A program made the position numbers and the translations under genes. From NCBI GenBank assembly GCA_017484095.1, contig JAFUTU010000023.1:1-64000 (forward strand): 64,000 nucleotides of DNA. The letters are read 5' to 3'. Below, piece by piece: positions 23,982 to 32,954 of the stretch (position 1 is the first letter of the stretch; every line of letters begins with the position of its first letter). The notes below the pieces were generated by a model that had not been told where the DNA came from, did no database searches, and saw only the letters and a program-made list of their open reading frames with translations. Source of the stretch: Ruminococcus sp. GTDB lineage: Bacteria; Bacillota; Clostridia; Oscillospirales; Ruminococcaceae.

Positions 23982-25007
23982 TTGAATAAGATAGAGCTAG
24001 GGTTCAGATTCAAGGGCGTTGAATGCGTTAAGCTTCAGACCGGCAGATATATGTGCGTTATAGCGCCGAAAATGGGCTGCTCGGTGCTGAGACTCAGAGA
24101 TGAACGCAACGGCGTTGAGGTGTTCCGCTACAGAGAGGACTGCACTGCCGACAAGATAAATGAGGCAAGAGAGATATGGGGCCTGCCTACTCTTTATCTG
24201 CCGAACAGGTTCGACAACGGTGTTCTGAGGACCTCGGATGAGCTGTACAGGCTGCCGATAAATGAGACGCTTTTTGGAAATTATATCCACGGCTGGGTGC
24301 ATAAGAGAGAGCACGAGGTAGAATGCTACTCTACAGAGGACGGAAAGTGCGTTCTGGTGACGTCTTACACCTTCGATGAGAAGGACGAGATGTACAAGTA
24401 CTTCCCTGTGGATTTCAAGATCAGCTACACGTTCACTCTTTCCGACAAGGAGGGATTGACGCAAGAGGTGTATCTGACAAGCAACAGTGACAAGGCGCTG
24501 CCTGTTTCGATATGTACTCATACCTGCCTGAACGCGCCGCTCAGAGACGGCGGGCAGGAGGAGTCGATGAGGCTTTGCGTACCGATCGGTGAAAGGTGCG
24601 AGCTGGATGACAGGTGCCTGCCGACGCAAAGGCTGCTGCCGCTTGACGACTATGACAAGGAATACAAAAACGGCACAAAGCTGCCGACACTGAACGATAT
24701 ATCTAACGATATGTACACTGCGAAGATGAACAAGCTCGACGGCAAGGACTTTTACGGAGCTTATGTTACAGATCTTGACAGCGGAATAAGGGTGTGCAAT
24801 GAGGTATCGAAGGAGTATAAGTTCTGGAATATGTGGAACGACAAGGGATTTAACGGATACTTCTGCCCTGAGCCTATGACGGCGATGATAAATGCGCCGA
24901 ATCTGTCTCTTGACAGGGAGACGTCGGGCTATACAGAGCTTGTGAAGGGTGAGACCTTCAAGTGCAGCCAGAGGTTCTTTGTGCTGGCGGCAGACGAAAA
25001 ATACTGA
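23982..25007 (+). CDS. Aldose 1-epimerase-like (galactose mutarotase fold) protein
   Basis: 341 aa. The beta-sandwich pattern of aldose epimerases is visible: an N-terminal APKMGCSVLRLRD, a HGWVHKREHEV segment with paired His, and a late FWNMWNDKGFNGYFCPEP stretch containing the conserved Glu-Pro. Such enzymes convert alpha and beta anomers of glucose or galactose. It lies 82 bp before cellobiose phosphorylase, whose free product is glucose, so it may balance anomers. The start is probably TTG at 23982, which has GGAG 8 bases upstream; a GTG at 23973 is also in frame. The substrate is inferred from the neighbour only. Confidence 0.78.
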   Translation: MNKIELGFRFKGVECVKLQTGRYMCVIAPKMGCSVLRLRDERNGVEVFRYREDCTADKINEAREIWGLPTLYLPNRFDNGVLRTSDELYRLPINETLFGNYIHGWVHKREHEVECYSTEDGKCVLVTSYTFDEKDEMYKYFPVDFKISYTFTLSDKEGLTQEVYLTSNSDKALPVSICTHTCLNAPLRDGGQEESMRLCVPIGERCELDDRCLPTQRLLPLDDYDKEYKNGTKLPTLNDISNDMYTAKMNKLDGKDFYGAYVTDLDSGIRVCNEVSKEYKFWNMWNDKGFNGYFCPEPMTAMINAPNLSLDRETSGYTELVKGETFKCSQRFFVLAADEKY

Positions 25008-25089
25008 GTATATAAGCTTCGGCTTAATATAAATGTGGGGTGTCTTACCTCTGACATCTAACATCTAAAAGAAAGGTGGTCAATCAACT

Positions 25090-27543
25090 ATGAAGTTTGG
25101 TTTTTTCGATGACGTGAACAAGGAATATGTCATCACCAACCCGAGGACTCCGTACCCGTGGATAAACTATCTCGGAACACAGGAGTTTTTCTCGCTGATC
25201 TCAAACACAGCAGGAGGATACAGCTTCTTCAAGGACGCAAGACTGAGGAGGATAACAAGATACCGTTACAATAACGTGCCTGTTGATATGGGAGGAAGAT
25301 ACTTCTACATCAACGAGGACGGCGACGTATGGAACCCCGGATGGAGCCCTGTAAAGGCTGAGCTCGACAGCTATTCATGTCGTCACGGTATGGGATATAC
25401 TATAATCAAGGGCGCAAGAAACGGTCTTGAGGCTGAGGTATCGTTCTTTGTACCTCAGAACTATAACGGAGAGGTGCAGAAGGTAGTACTGAAGAACACC
25501 TCGGACAAGCCGAAGAGCTTTAAGCTGTTCTCGTTCCTTGAGTGGTGTCTGTGGAACGCTCAGGACGACGGTGAGAACTTCCAGAGAAACTTCAACACCG
25601 GTGAGGTAGAGATCGAGGGCTCGACTATCTTCCACAAGACCGAGTACAAAGAGAGAAGAGATCATTTTGCATTCTACACCGTAAATGCTGATGTTGTCGG
25701 CTATGATACTGACAGAGAGACCTTTATGGGCAGCGTTTACAACGGCTTTGCTAACCCTGCAACTGTTTTTGAGGGCAAGCCTGCAAATTCTGTTGCTGAC
25801 GGCTGGTCGCCTGTGGCTTCTCACTGCATAGATGTAAGTCTCGGCGCAGGCGAGGAGAAGACGCTGGTGTTCATTCTTGGTTATGTTGAGAACGGCGAGA
25901 ACAAGTGGAACGCTGACGGTTCGATGAACAAGAGCAAGGCTTACGAGATGATAGAGGCTATGAACAGCGCTGAGAAGGCTGACAAGGCTCTCGCTGAGCT
26001 GAAGGCTTCGTGGGAGGCTCTGCTGGCACAGTATCATGTTGAGACTGCCGATGACAAGCTGAACAGAATGGTAAACATCTGGAATCAGTATCAGTGTATG
26101 GTAACATTCAATATGTCAAGGTCTGCTTCTTACTTTGAGAGCGGTATCGGCAGAGGAATGGGCTTCCGTGATTCAAACCAGGATCTGCTGGGCTTTGTTC
26201 ACCAGATACCTGACAGAGCAAGACAGAGGATACTTGACCTTGCGGCTACTCAGTTTGAGGACGGCGGCTGCTATCACCAGTATCAGCCTCTTACAAAGAA
26301 GGGTAACGATGCTATCGGCGGTGACTTCTCCGATGATCCGCTGTGGATGATACTTTCTACTGCTCAGTACATAAAGGAGACAGGTGACTACTCGATACTT
26401 GACGAGCAGGTGCCTTACGATAATGACGAGAGCAAGGCTCAGTCGATGATGCATCATCTGAAGATGAGCTTCTGGCACGTAGCTGAGAACGTTGGTCCTC
26501 ACGGACTGCCGCTTGCAATGAGAGCTGACTGGAACGACTGCATCAACCTGAGCTGTCATTCCGATACTCCCGGTGAGAGCTTCCAGACTTACACATCGCC
26601 TAAGTACGGTGAGCAGAAGTTTAGCCGTGTGGCTGAGTCGGTGCTCGTGGCTACAATGATGGCGTTTGTCGGTCCTGAGTATGTTGCGCTTTGCAAGTAC
26701 AAGGGTCTTGACGATGAGGCTGAGAAGGCTCAGGCTGAGATCGACAAGATGAACAAGAACACTATGGAGCACGCTTTCGACGGCGAGTGGTTCCTCAGAG
26801 CATATGATGACTTCGGCAAGAAGATGGGCTCTAAGGAGTGCGAGGAAGGTAAGATATTCATTGAGCCTCAAGGCTTCGCTGTTATGGCAGGTCTTGGCAA
26901 GGAGTCGGGCAAGGATATCCTTACTATGAACAGTGTTAAGAAGTATCTTGATACCAAGTACGGTCTTGTACTGAACAATCCTGCATTCACAAAGTATTAC
27001 AAGGAATACGGTGAGATATCGACTTATCCGGGCGGATACAAGGAGAACGCAGGTATATTCTGCCACAACAATGCGTGGATAATCTGCGCTGAGGCAGCTA
27101 TCGGCAGAGGCGATCAGGCGTTTGAGTACTATTCAAAGATAGCTCCTGCTTATCTTGAGGATATATCCGATCTTCACAGGACAGAGCCTTATGTATATGC
27201 TCAGATGATCGCAGGTAAGGACGCTAAGCGTCACGGTGAGGCTAAGAACAGCTGGCTGACAGGTACTGCTTCATGGAACTTTGTGGCTATATCTCAGTAC
27301 ATACTCGGCTGCATACCTGATTATAACGGACTGAAGATAGATCCTTCTATCCCGCATGACTGGGACGGCTTCAATCTGAGAAGAATGTTCAGAGGCAACA
27401 CCTACAACATCACTATAAAGAACCCCGAGCACGTTTCAAAGGGCGTTAAGAGCGTTGTTTGCGACGGCGTTAAGGTAAACGGCAATGTTCTGCCTGTATT
27501 CGATGCAGGAACAGAGCATGAGGTCGAGGTAATAATGGGTTAA
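25090..27543 (+). CDS. Cellobiose phosphorylase (GH94)
   Basis: 817 aa. It splits cellobiose with phosphate into glucose-1-phosphate and glucose, saving one ATP per disaccharide, and acts in the cytoplasm. The N-terminal half is a beta-sandwich; the C-terminal half is an (alpha/alpha)6 barrel. Family motifs include [32 protein letters not shown] and [12 protein letters not shown], where Asp480 is the likely general acid. The start [10 protein letters not shown] is also typical. There is no signal peptide. AAAGGTGG precedes the ATG. Cellodextrin or laminaribiose phosphorylase would look similar, but length and motifs fit cellobiose best. Codon use is highly biased, as in strongly expressed genes. 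Confidence 0.94.
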   Translation: MKFGFFDDVNKEYVITNPRTPYPWINYLGTQEFFSLISNTAGGYSFFKDARLRRITRYRYNNVPVDMGGRYFYINEDGDVWNPGWSPVKAELDSYSCRHGMGYTIIKGARNGLEAEVSFFVPQNYNGEVQKVVLKNTSDKPKSFKLFSFLEWCLWNAQDDGENFQRNFNTGEVEIEGSTIFHKTEYKERRDHFAFYTVNADVVGYDTDRETFMGSVYNGFANPATVFEGKPANSVADGWSPVASHCIDVSLGAGEEKTLVFILGYVENGENKWNADGSMNKSKAYEMIEAMNSAEKADKALAELKASWEALLAQYHVETADDKLNRMVNIWNQYQCMVTFNMSRSASYFESGIGRGMGFRDSNQDLLGFVHQIPDRARQRILDLAATQFEDGGCYHQYQPLTKKGNDAIGGDFSDDPLWMILSTAQYIKETGDYSILDEQVPYDNDESKAQSMMHHLKMSFWHVAENVGPHGLPLAMRADWNDCINLSCHSDTPGESFQTYTSPKYGEQKFSRVAESVLVATMMAFVGPEYVALCKYKGLDDEAEKAQAEIDKMNKNTMEHAFDGEWFLRAYDDFGKKMGSKECEEGKIFIEPQGFAVMAGLGKESGKDILTMNSVKKYLDTKYGLVLNNPAFTKYYKEYGEISTYPGGYKENAGIFCHNNAWIICAEAAIGRGDQAFEYYSKIAPAYLEDISDLHRTEPYVYAQMIAGKDAKRHGEAKNSWLTGTASWNFVAISQYILGCIPDYNGLKIDPSIPHDWDGFNLRRMFRGNTYNITIKNPEHVSKGVKSVVCDGVKVNGNVLPVFDAGTEHEVEVIMG

Positions 27544-27624
27544 CAGCCGCACCTCAATTCTGTTGGTACACAGGTCGGCACAAGGGCCGACACCAATATA
27601 TTGTTTGAAAGGCAGGTCTTGATC

Positions 27625-28002
27625 ATGGGAAAATTCGTTGTTAAGAAAACAAACACAGGTTTCACCTGGGCTCTTAAAGCAGGTAACGGCGAGGTCATCG
27701 CTGTTGGCGGCGAGGTGTTCAGCTCGCTTGCAAGCGCTAAGAACGGCTGCGCAAGTGTTGCTAAGAATGCGCCTGCGGCTGATATTGAGGATCAGACCGC
27801 TGAGGGCTTCGAGCAGAAAAAATGCCCGAAGTTTGAGATATATACTGACAAGAAGGGTGAGACTCGTTTCCGCCTTAAAGCTACTAACGGTCAGGTCATA
27901 GCTGCCAGCGAGGGATATTCCTCAAAGGCTGCCTGCAAGAACGGCATAGAGAGCGTTAAGAAAAATGCTCCCGATGCTGAGGTAACTGAGGCTGAGGGCT
28001 GA
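27625..28002 (+). CDS. Tandem DUF1508 (YegP-like) protein
   Basis: 125 aa made of two repeats of about 50 residues. Each has the pattern of an aromatic/basic strand (FTWALKAGNGEVIA, FRLKATNGQVIA), then a 'YSSKAACKNGIESVKKNAP' type helix. This is the DUF1508/YegP fold, thought to be a small intracellular domain of unknown role. The ATG at 27625 has AGGCAGG upstream. It follows cellobiose phosphorylase by about 80 bp and ends at a good terminator. Confidence 0.88.
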   Translation: MGKFVVKKTNTGFTWALKAGNGEVIAVGGEVFSSLASAKNGCASVAKNAPAADIEDQTAEGFEQKKCPKFEIYTDKKGETRFRLKATNGQVIAASEGYSSKAACKNGIESVKKNAPDAEVTEAEG

Positions 28003-28021
28003 TACAAGCAAATAAAATGAG

Positions 28022-28054
28022 TGCTTCTGCCGATAAAAGGCAGAAGCATTTTTT
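28022..28054. terminator. Terminator after the DUF1508 gene, shared with spoVG
   Basis: Perfect 10-bp stem TGCTTCTGCC/GGCAGAAGCA with loop GATAAAA, then TTTTTT. On the minus strand the same stem follows the spoVG stop and is trailed by CTCATTTTATTT. Confidence 0.88.
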
Positions 28055-28343
28055 ATTGCAGCCCGATATCTGTTTCGGCTGCACGACGGTCAAGCTCTCT
28101 GGAATAAGCGTCAAGGATATCGTCTTCGAGCTCACGGCGGAATTGCTTTGTCATCGGGTGGACGATATCACGGAACATTCCGCTGTCATCACGTCTGCTG
28201 GGCATGGCGACAAAAAGTCTGTCTGAGCCCTGAACTATCTTGATATCGTGGACTGCGAACATATCGTCAAAGGTTACGCTGACTATGCCTTTTAAGCGCT
28301 GCTCATCGAGGAGCTTTCTTATCTTGATCTCGGTAACTGTCAT
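28053..28343 (-). CDS. spoVG: SpoVG regulatory protein
   Basis: 96 aa, the normal length. SpoVG is a small RNA/DNA-binding protein that affects septation, sporulation and surface functions. The N-terminal ITEIKIRKL-like start and LKGIVSVTFDDMFAVHDIKI match, as do RLFVAMPSRR and FRDIVHPM. GAAAGGAGAC lies 6 bases before the ATG and is complementary over 11 bases (GAAAGGAGACA) to the candidate small RNA at 23080-23185. It is a single-gene minus-strand unit. Confidence 0.96.
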   Translation of the reverse strand: MTVTEIKIRKLLDEQRLKGIVSVTFDDMFAVHDIKIVQGSDRLFVAMPSRRDDSGMFRDIVHPMTKQFRRELEDDILDAYSRELDRRAAETDIGLQ

Positions 28344-28432
28344 TATGATGTCTCCTTTCGGTTGCCTATGTTATGAATATTGCCGTTATATCGGATTTTA
28401 TTCAGTTATTGTGAAAGTTTCGCTCAGATGCC

Positions 28433-28461
28433 TTTACAATTTTAAGATTATGTGATATAAG
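28433..28461 (+). promoter_or_regulatory. Upstream promoter-like copy before murC
   Basis: TTTACA (28433-28438), a 17-bp spacer and TATAAG (28456-28461). It shares CTTTACA and GATTATGTGATATA with the stronger promoter 93 bp downstream, as if duplicated. Confidence 0.5.
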
Positions 28462-28525
28462 TGCTCGCCGCACGGCTGGACATCGCGCATAAAACTGAAT
28501 GATAATATTTTTTTGCACGCTCGGC

Positions 28526-28554
28526 TTTACATTTCAGAGATTATGTGATATACT
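28526..28554 (+). promoter_or_regulatory. Promoter for murC-lexA
   Basis: TTTACA (28526-28531), a 17-bp spacer and TATACT (28549-28554) with an extended -10 TG. Confidence 0.72.
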
Positions 28555-28593
28555 ATAATAGATTAATTGTATTTTCAAGAAAGGGCGATAATT

Positions 28594-30027
28594 TTGATAA
28601 CTAATGAGCAGATAAGCAATATCAAGCACGTTCATTTTATAGGTATAGGCGGTTCGGGAATGTACCCCATAGCACAGATATTCCATTCAAAGGGATATTA
28701 TATTACAGGATCTGACAATAATGAGACTGACACTTTGCAGGCTGTAAGAAATATGGGGATAGAGGTCTACCTCGGGCAGAGAGCCGAGAACATCGGTGAT
28801 GCTGACCTTATTATTTACACGGCTGCGATAATGGCTGATAACCCCGAGCTTATCGCGGCAAAGGAAAGCGGCGCTCTCTGCTGCGAAAGGGCAGAGATAC
28901 TGGGGCTTGTTACAAGCTGGTATGAGAATGCGCTCTGCGTTTGCGGAACTCACGGAAAGACAACGGCATCCTCGATGCTGACACAGATATTTGTTGATGA
29001 GGGCAGGGATATCTCCTGCGTGATAGGCGGAAAGCTGCCCAGCATCAAAGGTTCGGGGCTTGCAGGCAAGGGCGACACTATGGTCTGTGAGGCGTGTGAG
29101 TTTGAGGATCATTTCCTGAAGCTTTATCCCGATGCGGCAATAATACTGAACGTTGATGCGGATCATCTTGAATATTTCAAGACACTTGACAATATCATAA
29201 AAAGCTTCCGCACCTTTGCTGATATGGCGACAAGTGCAGTTATATACAACGGCGATGATCGGAACACCGTCAAGGCTGTGACAGGTGTTGAGGGTAAGGC
29301 GATGATAACGTTCGGCTTTGGTGAGGCGAACGATTACCGCGCCGAAATAAAGAGCAAAAAGGGTCTTGTGACGACATTTGATGTGTATTACAGAGGAGAG
29401 TTCGTAAGGACACTGAGGATACACGTTCCGGGTGAGCACAATGTGCTCAATGCGCTTGCAGCGGTGGCTGCGGCGAGGTATTCGGGAGTTAACTGGGAGC
29501 CGATAGAAAATGGTCTCGATAACTTCTTCGGAGCGATAAGACGTTTCCAGAAGATCGACGAGGTGGACGGCATAACGATAGTTGATGACTACGGTCATCA
29601 CCCTGCGGAGATAGCCTGCACTCTCAAGGCGGCAAAGGGACTTGATTTCAACAGAGTTTGGGTAGTGTTCCAGCCGTTTACGTATACGAGAACGAAGCTG
29701 CTTATGGACGATTTTGCCAGAGCGCTGGAAATAGCGGACATCGCGGTGATAACGGATATTATGGGAAGCCGTGAGAAGAATACTGTTGGGGTATACACCG
29801 AGATGCTGGGCGAAAAGACGAAGAACGCAAAATGGTTCTTTACCGAGCACGAGGTAGTTGACAGGCAGAGCTCTGAGCAGAAGGAATACAATTTCAAGCA
29901 GTGCGCTGAATATATCACTGAGAATGCCCGTGAGGGAGATCTTGTGATAACTACGGGCTGCGGTGATGTTTACAAGCTGGCAAGGATACTGGCGCAGATG
30001 CTGCGTGACAAGCAGAAAGGAAATTGA
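28594..30027 (+). CDS. murC: UDP-N-acetylmuramate--L-alanine ligase
   Basis: 477 aa. MurC adds L-alanine to UDP-MurNAc with ATP, the first peptide step of peptidoglycan synthesis. The N-terminal HFIGIGGSGMYPIAQ binds UDP, the P-loop is GTHGKTTASS near residues 118-126, and the C-terminal domain carries DDYGHHPAEI, which is specific to MurC/MurD-type ligases. Translation probably starts at TTG 28594, with AAAGGGCG about 10 bases upstream; an earlier TTG at 28567 lies before that site. The lexA ATG follows the stop by a single base. Confidence 0.96.
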   Translation: MITNEQISNIKHVHFIGIGGSGMYPIAQIFHSKGYYITGSDNNETDTLQAVRNMGIEVYLGQRAENIGDADLIIYTAAIMADNPELIAAKESGALCCERAEILGLVTSWYENALCVCGTHGKTTASSMLTQIFVDEGRDISCVIGGKLPSIKGSGLAGKGDTMVCEACEFEDHFLKLYPDAAIILNVDADHLEYFKTLDNIIKSFRTFADMATSAVIYNGDDRNTVKAVTGVEGKAMITFGFGEANDYRAEIKSKKGLVTTFDVYYRGEFVRTLRIHVPGEHNVLNALAAVAAARYSGVNWEPIENGLDNFFGAIRRFQKIDEVDGITIVDDYGHHPAEIACTLKAAKGLDFNRVWVVFQPFTYTRTKLLMDDFARALEIADIAVITDIMGSREKNTVGVYTEMLGEKTKNAKWFFTEHEVVDRQSSEQKEYNFKQCAEYITENAREGDLVITTGCGDVYKLARILAQMLRDKQKGN

Positions 30028-30028
30028 T

Positions 30029-30616
30029 ATGAAGCTTACCGATAATGAGCGGAAGGTGTTTGAATTTATAAAAGAAAGACTGGAGGAGGGATATCCTCCG
30101 ACGGTGAGAGAGATCTGTGAAAGGTTCGGGTTCAGGTCTACGTCTACGGCACACAGGTATATAAATCTGCTTGCCGACAAGGGACTGCTTGAAAAAGGCG
30201 AAAAGCAGAACCGTGCGATCAGGCTTTCGGGCGGAAACGGAATGAAGGTGCCGCTGGTGGGAACTGTTGCGGCAGGTACGCCTATCACCGCTATCGAGGA
30301 TATAACGGATTATATAAGCTTCCAGCCCGATAAGCATTATCAGGGGCAGCTTTTTGCGCTCAAGGTCAAGGGAGAGTCGATGATAAATGCGGCTATTCTT
30401 GACGGAGATACGGTAATTATCGAGCAGGGGCGCGTTGCAGAGAACGGAGATATCGTGTGTGCGCTGGTGGATAACGAATCGGCAACGATAAAGACGTTTT
30501 ACAAAGAGAACGGCCGTTACAGGCTTCAGCCTGAGAACGATACTATGGAGCCGATCATCGTTGACGAGGTGACTATACTCGGCAAGGTGGTGGCAGTGAT
30601 GAGGTATCTTGACTGA
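30029..30616 (+). CDS. lexA: LexA repressor
   Basis: 195 aa. LexA represses SOS genes until RecA filaments trigger its self-cleavage. The winged helix-turn-helix covers residues 1-65, with TVREICERFGFRSTSTAHRYI as the recognition region. The cleavage bond is Ala82-Gly83 (VAAGTP). The catalytic pair is Ser117 (GESM) and Lys155 (ATIK). The ATG at 30029 comes directly after the murC stop with GAAAGGAAAT upstream; an open frame reaching back to 29963 overlaps murC and is not used. I found no convincing LexA box in the murC leader, so autoregulation is not shown here. Confidence 0.96.
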   Translation: MKLTDNERKVFEFIKERLEEGYPPTVREICERFGFRSTSTAHRYINLLADKGLLEKGEKQNRAIRLSGGNGMKVPLVGTVAAGTPITAIEDITDYISFQPDKHYQGQLFALKVKGESMINAAILDGDTVIIEQGRVAENGDIVCALVDNESATIKTFYKENGRYRLQPENDTMEPIIVDEVTILGKVVAVMRYLD

Positions 30617-30685
30617 CGGGCAGAGGGAAGCAGATAAAAGCAAAAACAGAGACAACAAAACCATGAGTAAAGAGGAAAGATAAAA

Positions 30686-31417
30686 ATGGCAGAATATTGT
30701 ACATACTGCGGTATGCAGCTGGAGGAGGGCGCTAAGCTCTGCACGGGCTGCGGCAGGATAGTTGGGATAGAAAATGCCTCGGGAGGGGCAGCGCGGTATA
30801 CTCAGAGGAGCACACAGGCGCCAAGAAGAGTTTATGAGCACCCTGCAAGGGCGCAGAGGCAGCCGACACAGGCACAGCGCCCTGTAAGACAGCGTCCTGT
30901 GCAGCAGAGACCGCCTCAGCAGAGAATGCAGGCGCATAGCCCGACAACTCAGAGAGCGCCGAGGCAGATGCCTGAGGAGCGTGCTGTAAGGCACAAAAAG
31001 CAGAGAAAAAGCTCAAAGACAAAAACAATGATAAAAAAGACGGTGCTGACTGTGGTGATAGCAGGAGCTGTTATCGCGGCGGTATATTTTGTGCTGGCTT
31101 TTGTGAATATAACGCTCATAAAGCATTCGGGCTACGATTTTGATGTGCCGATGGAGCTTGAGCAGGATAACTATGGAGATGCGGTAGATGTATACTTCGA
31201 GGAGGGCAGCTGGAGCTTTAACCTGTTTACGTTTACGGTATCGTATGAGGGTGAGGCACACAACGGAGACAAGTACGAGATGAGCTTCGGGAATGAGGAC
31301 GGAGAGACCGTTGTTACAGAGCTCAGAGTTAACGGGAAAAAGATCAGGAAAAAAGACATTATGACCCTTTATATCATGGGAATGTTCAATTCAGTAGAGA
31401 TAAAAACTGACAAATAA
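30686..31417 (+). CDS. Zinc-ribbon single-pass membrane protein, third member
   Basis: 243 aa. An N-terminal zinc ribbon uses the pairs CTYC and CTGC in the first 25 residues. A long Arg/Gln/Pro-rich basic linker (about 40-110), one transmembrane helix (about 115-137) and an external domain of about 105 residues follow. The overall plan matches the pair at 273-1749, but the linker is basic and the external domain differs, with no YPDPETD ending. AAAGAGGAAAG precedes the ATG. It may be co-transcribed with lexA upstream and the GH43 gene 12 bp downstream. The function is unknown. Confidence 0.82.
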   Translation: MAEYCTYCGMQLEEGAKLCTGCGRIVGIENASGGAARYTQRSTQAPRRVYEHPARAQRQPTQAQRPVRQRPVQQRPPQQRMQAHSPTTQRAPRQMPEERAVRHKKQRKSSKTKTMIKKTVLTVVIAGAVIAAVYFVLAFVNITLIKHSGYDFDVPMELEQDNYGDAVDVYFEEGSWSFNLFTFTVSYEGEAHNGDKYEMSFGNEDGETVVTELRVNGKKIRKKDIMTLYIMGMFNSVEIKTDK

Positions 31418-31429
31418 AGGAGAAAAAAC

Positions 31430-32923
31430 ATGAAAAAGCAGGCTTTTAACCCTTATCTGCCGATAGATGAATATGTGCCTGACGGTGAGCCCCATGTTTT
31501 CGGGGACAGGGTATATGTTTACGGCTCTCATGACAAGGAGGGCGGAGAGACCTTCTGTATGCTGGATTATGTAACGTATTCGGCAGCTGTTGATGACCTT
31601 GCCGACTGGAGATACGAGGGTGTTATATACAAGGCGGAGCAGGACCCCGACTATGGGAACAGGGATTATATGTATGCTCCAGACTGTGTTCAGGGAAATG
31701 ATGGAAAATACTACCTGTACTATGCGATGTCGGGAAAGGACGGAGTAGGAGGATACTTCGGGCCGATAAGCGTGGCTGTGAGCGACAGCCCCGCGGGAAA
31801 GTTTGAATACCTTGGGTATGTAAGAAATGCTGACGGCTCACCGATGCTTGACTATGTATGCTTTGACCCTGCGGTCATCAATGATAACGGCGCGATAAGG
31901 CTCTATTACGGAACACAGTACGGCTTTGAAGAGCAGGACGGAGCTATGGAAAGCAAATGGTTCGTGGAGACGGAATGCTCAATGTTCAACAAAAAGGCTG
32001 ATGAGATACTCGAAATGGCTGAGAAGGACAGCGTTATGGGACCTGTTACGGTCGAGCTCGGGGACGATATGCTGACCGTAAAAAGCAAGCCGAGACACGT
32101 TATACCTTACAAGGTAAAGGGGACTGACTTTGAGGAGCACCCGTTCTTTGAAGGAAGCTCGATAAGAAAGGTCGGAGAGAAATACTATTTTGTATATTCA
32201 TCACAGCTCAACCATGAGCTTTGCTATGCGGTGAGCGACAAGCCTGACAGAGATTTTAAGTTCGGCGGTACGATAGTTTCAAACGGTGATGTAGGGCTCA
32301 ACGGCAGAAAAGCTGAGGACAGGCTCAACATGACAGGTACAACGCACGGAAGCATCGAACAGATAAACGGCGAGTGGTATGTATTTTATCACAGGCTGAC
32401 GCATAAGTCAGACTACAGCAGACAGGGCTGTGCCGAGAAGATAAAGATTGAGGCTGACGGAAGCATAAAGCAGGCAGAGATAACATCGTGCGGACTTAAC
32501 GGCGGTGCGCTGAGAGCAGAGGGTGGATACCCTGCGGTGATAGCCTGCATTATCACGAACGGACATATGCCTCATGGAACGAACAAGAGACTTGAGGAAA
32601 GATTTCCGAATGTGAACCATGCGGAGTATGACGGCAGGACTGAACGCTTTATCGATGAGATATCTGACGGGACAGTTATAGGGTTCAGGTATTTCTCTTT
32701 CAACAGTAACACAAAGATCACGCTGACAGTGGATTCTGACAGCGAGGGCGTTTTTGAAGTGATGCAGGAGCTTGACGGCGAGACATCAGGCAGGGTAAGC
32801 ATCACGACGACAAAAGGCTTTGAAGAGTTCACTGCTGATGTGAGCTTCAAAGACGGCGACAGAGCTCTTTTCCTTAAATACAGGGGCGAGGGTGAGGTCA
32901 GACTGAAAAACATATCATTCTGA
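31430..32923 (+). CDS. GH43-family glycoside hydrolase (arabinofuranosidase/xylosidase type)
   Basis: 497 aa. The five-bladed propeller pattern of GH43 is seen: NPYLPIDEYVPDGEPHVF at the N-terminus with Asp18 as probable base, then DYMYAPDCVQ and YVCFDPAV in the middle blades, and FFEGSS with Glu241 as probable acid. Residues from about 370 on form a beta-rich CBM6-like module. No signal peptide is seen, so it would act inside the cell on arabinoxylan or related oligosaccharides. Exact specificity cannot be read. AAAGGAG precedes the ATG and the preceding gene ends 12 bp upstream. Confidence 0.87.
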   Translation: MKKQAFNPYLPIDEYVPDGEPHVFGDRVYVYGSHDKEGGETFCMLDYVTYSAAVDDLADWRYEGVIYKAEQDPDYGNRDYMYAPDCVQGNDGKYYLYYAMSGKDGVGGYFGPISVAVSDSPAGKFEYLGYVRNADGSPMLDYVCFDPAVINDNGAIRLYYGTQYGFEEQDGAMESKWFVETECSMFNKKADEILEMAEKDSVMGPVTVELGDDMLTVKSKPRHVIPYKVKGTDFEEHPFFEGSSIRKVGEKYYFVYSSQLNHELCYAVSDKPDRDFKFGGTIVSNGDVGLNGRKAEDRLNMTGTTHGSIEQINGEWYVFYHRLTHKSDYSRQGCAEKIKIEADGSIKQAEITSCGLNGGALRAEGGYPAVIACIITNGHMPHGTNKRLEERFPNVNHAEYDGRTERFIDEISDGTVIGFRYFSFNSNTKITLTVDSDSEGVFEVMQELDGETSGRVSITTTKGFEEFTADVSFKDGDRALFLKYRGEGEVRLKNISF

Positions 32924-32954
32924 CATTTAGATTATTCAAAGGGGCAAATTTCCA

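Noticed and set aside
24000..27066. Long minus-strand ORFs opposite the mutarotase and cellobiose phosphorylase
   Set aside because: Frames of 220-355 codons arise because the plus-strand genes have strong codon bias. They show no family motifs and no ribosome binding sites.
28687..30994. Very long minus-strand ORFs opposite murC and lexA
   Set aside because: They mirror well-identified plus-strand genes and have repetitive Leu/Ser/Arg-rich translations typical of shadow frames.
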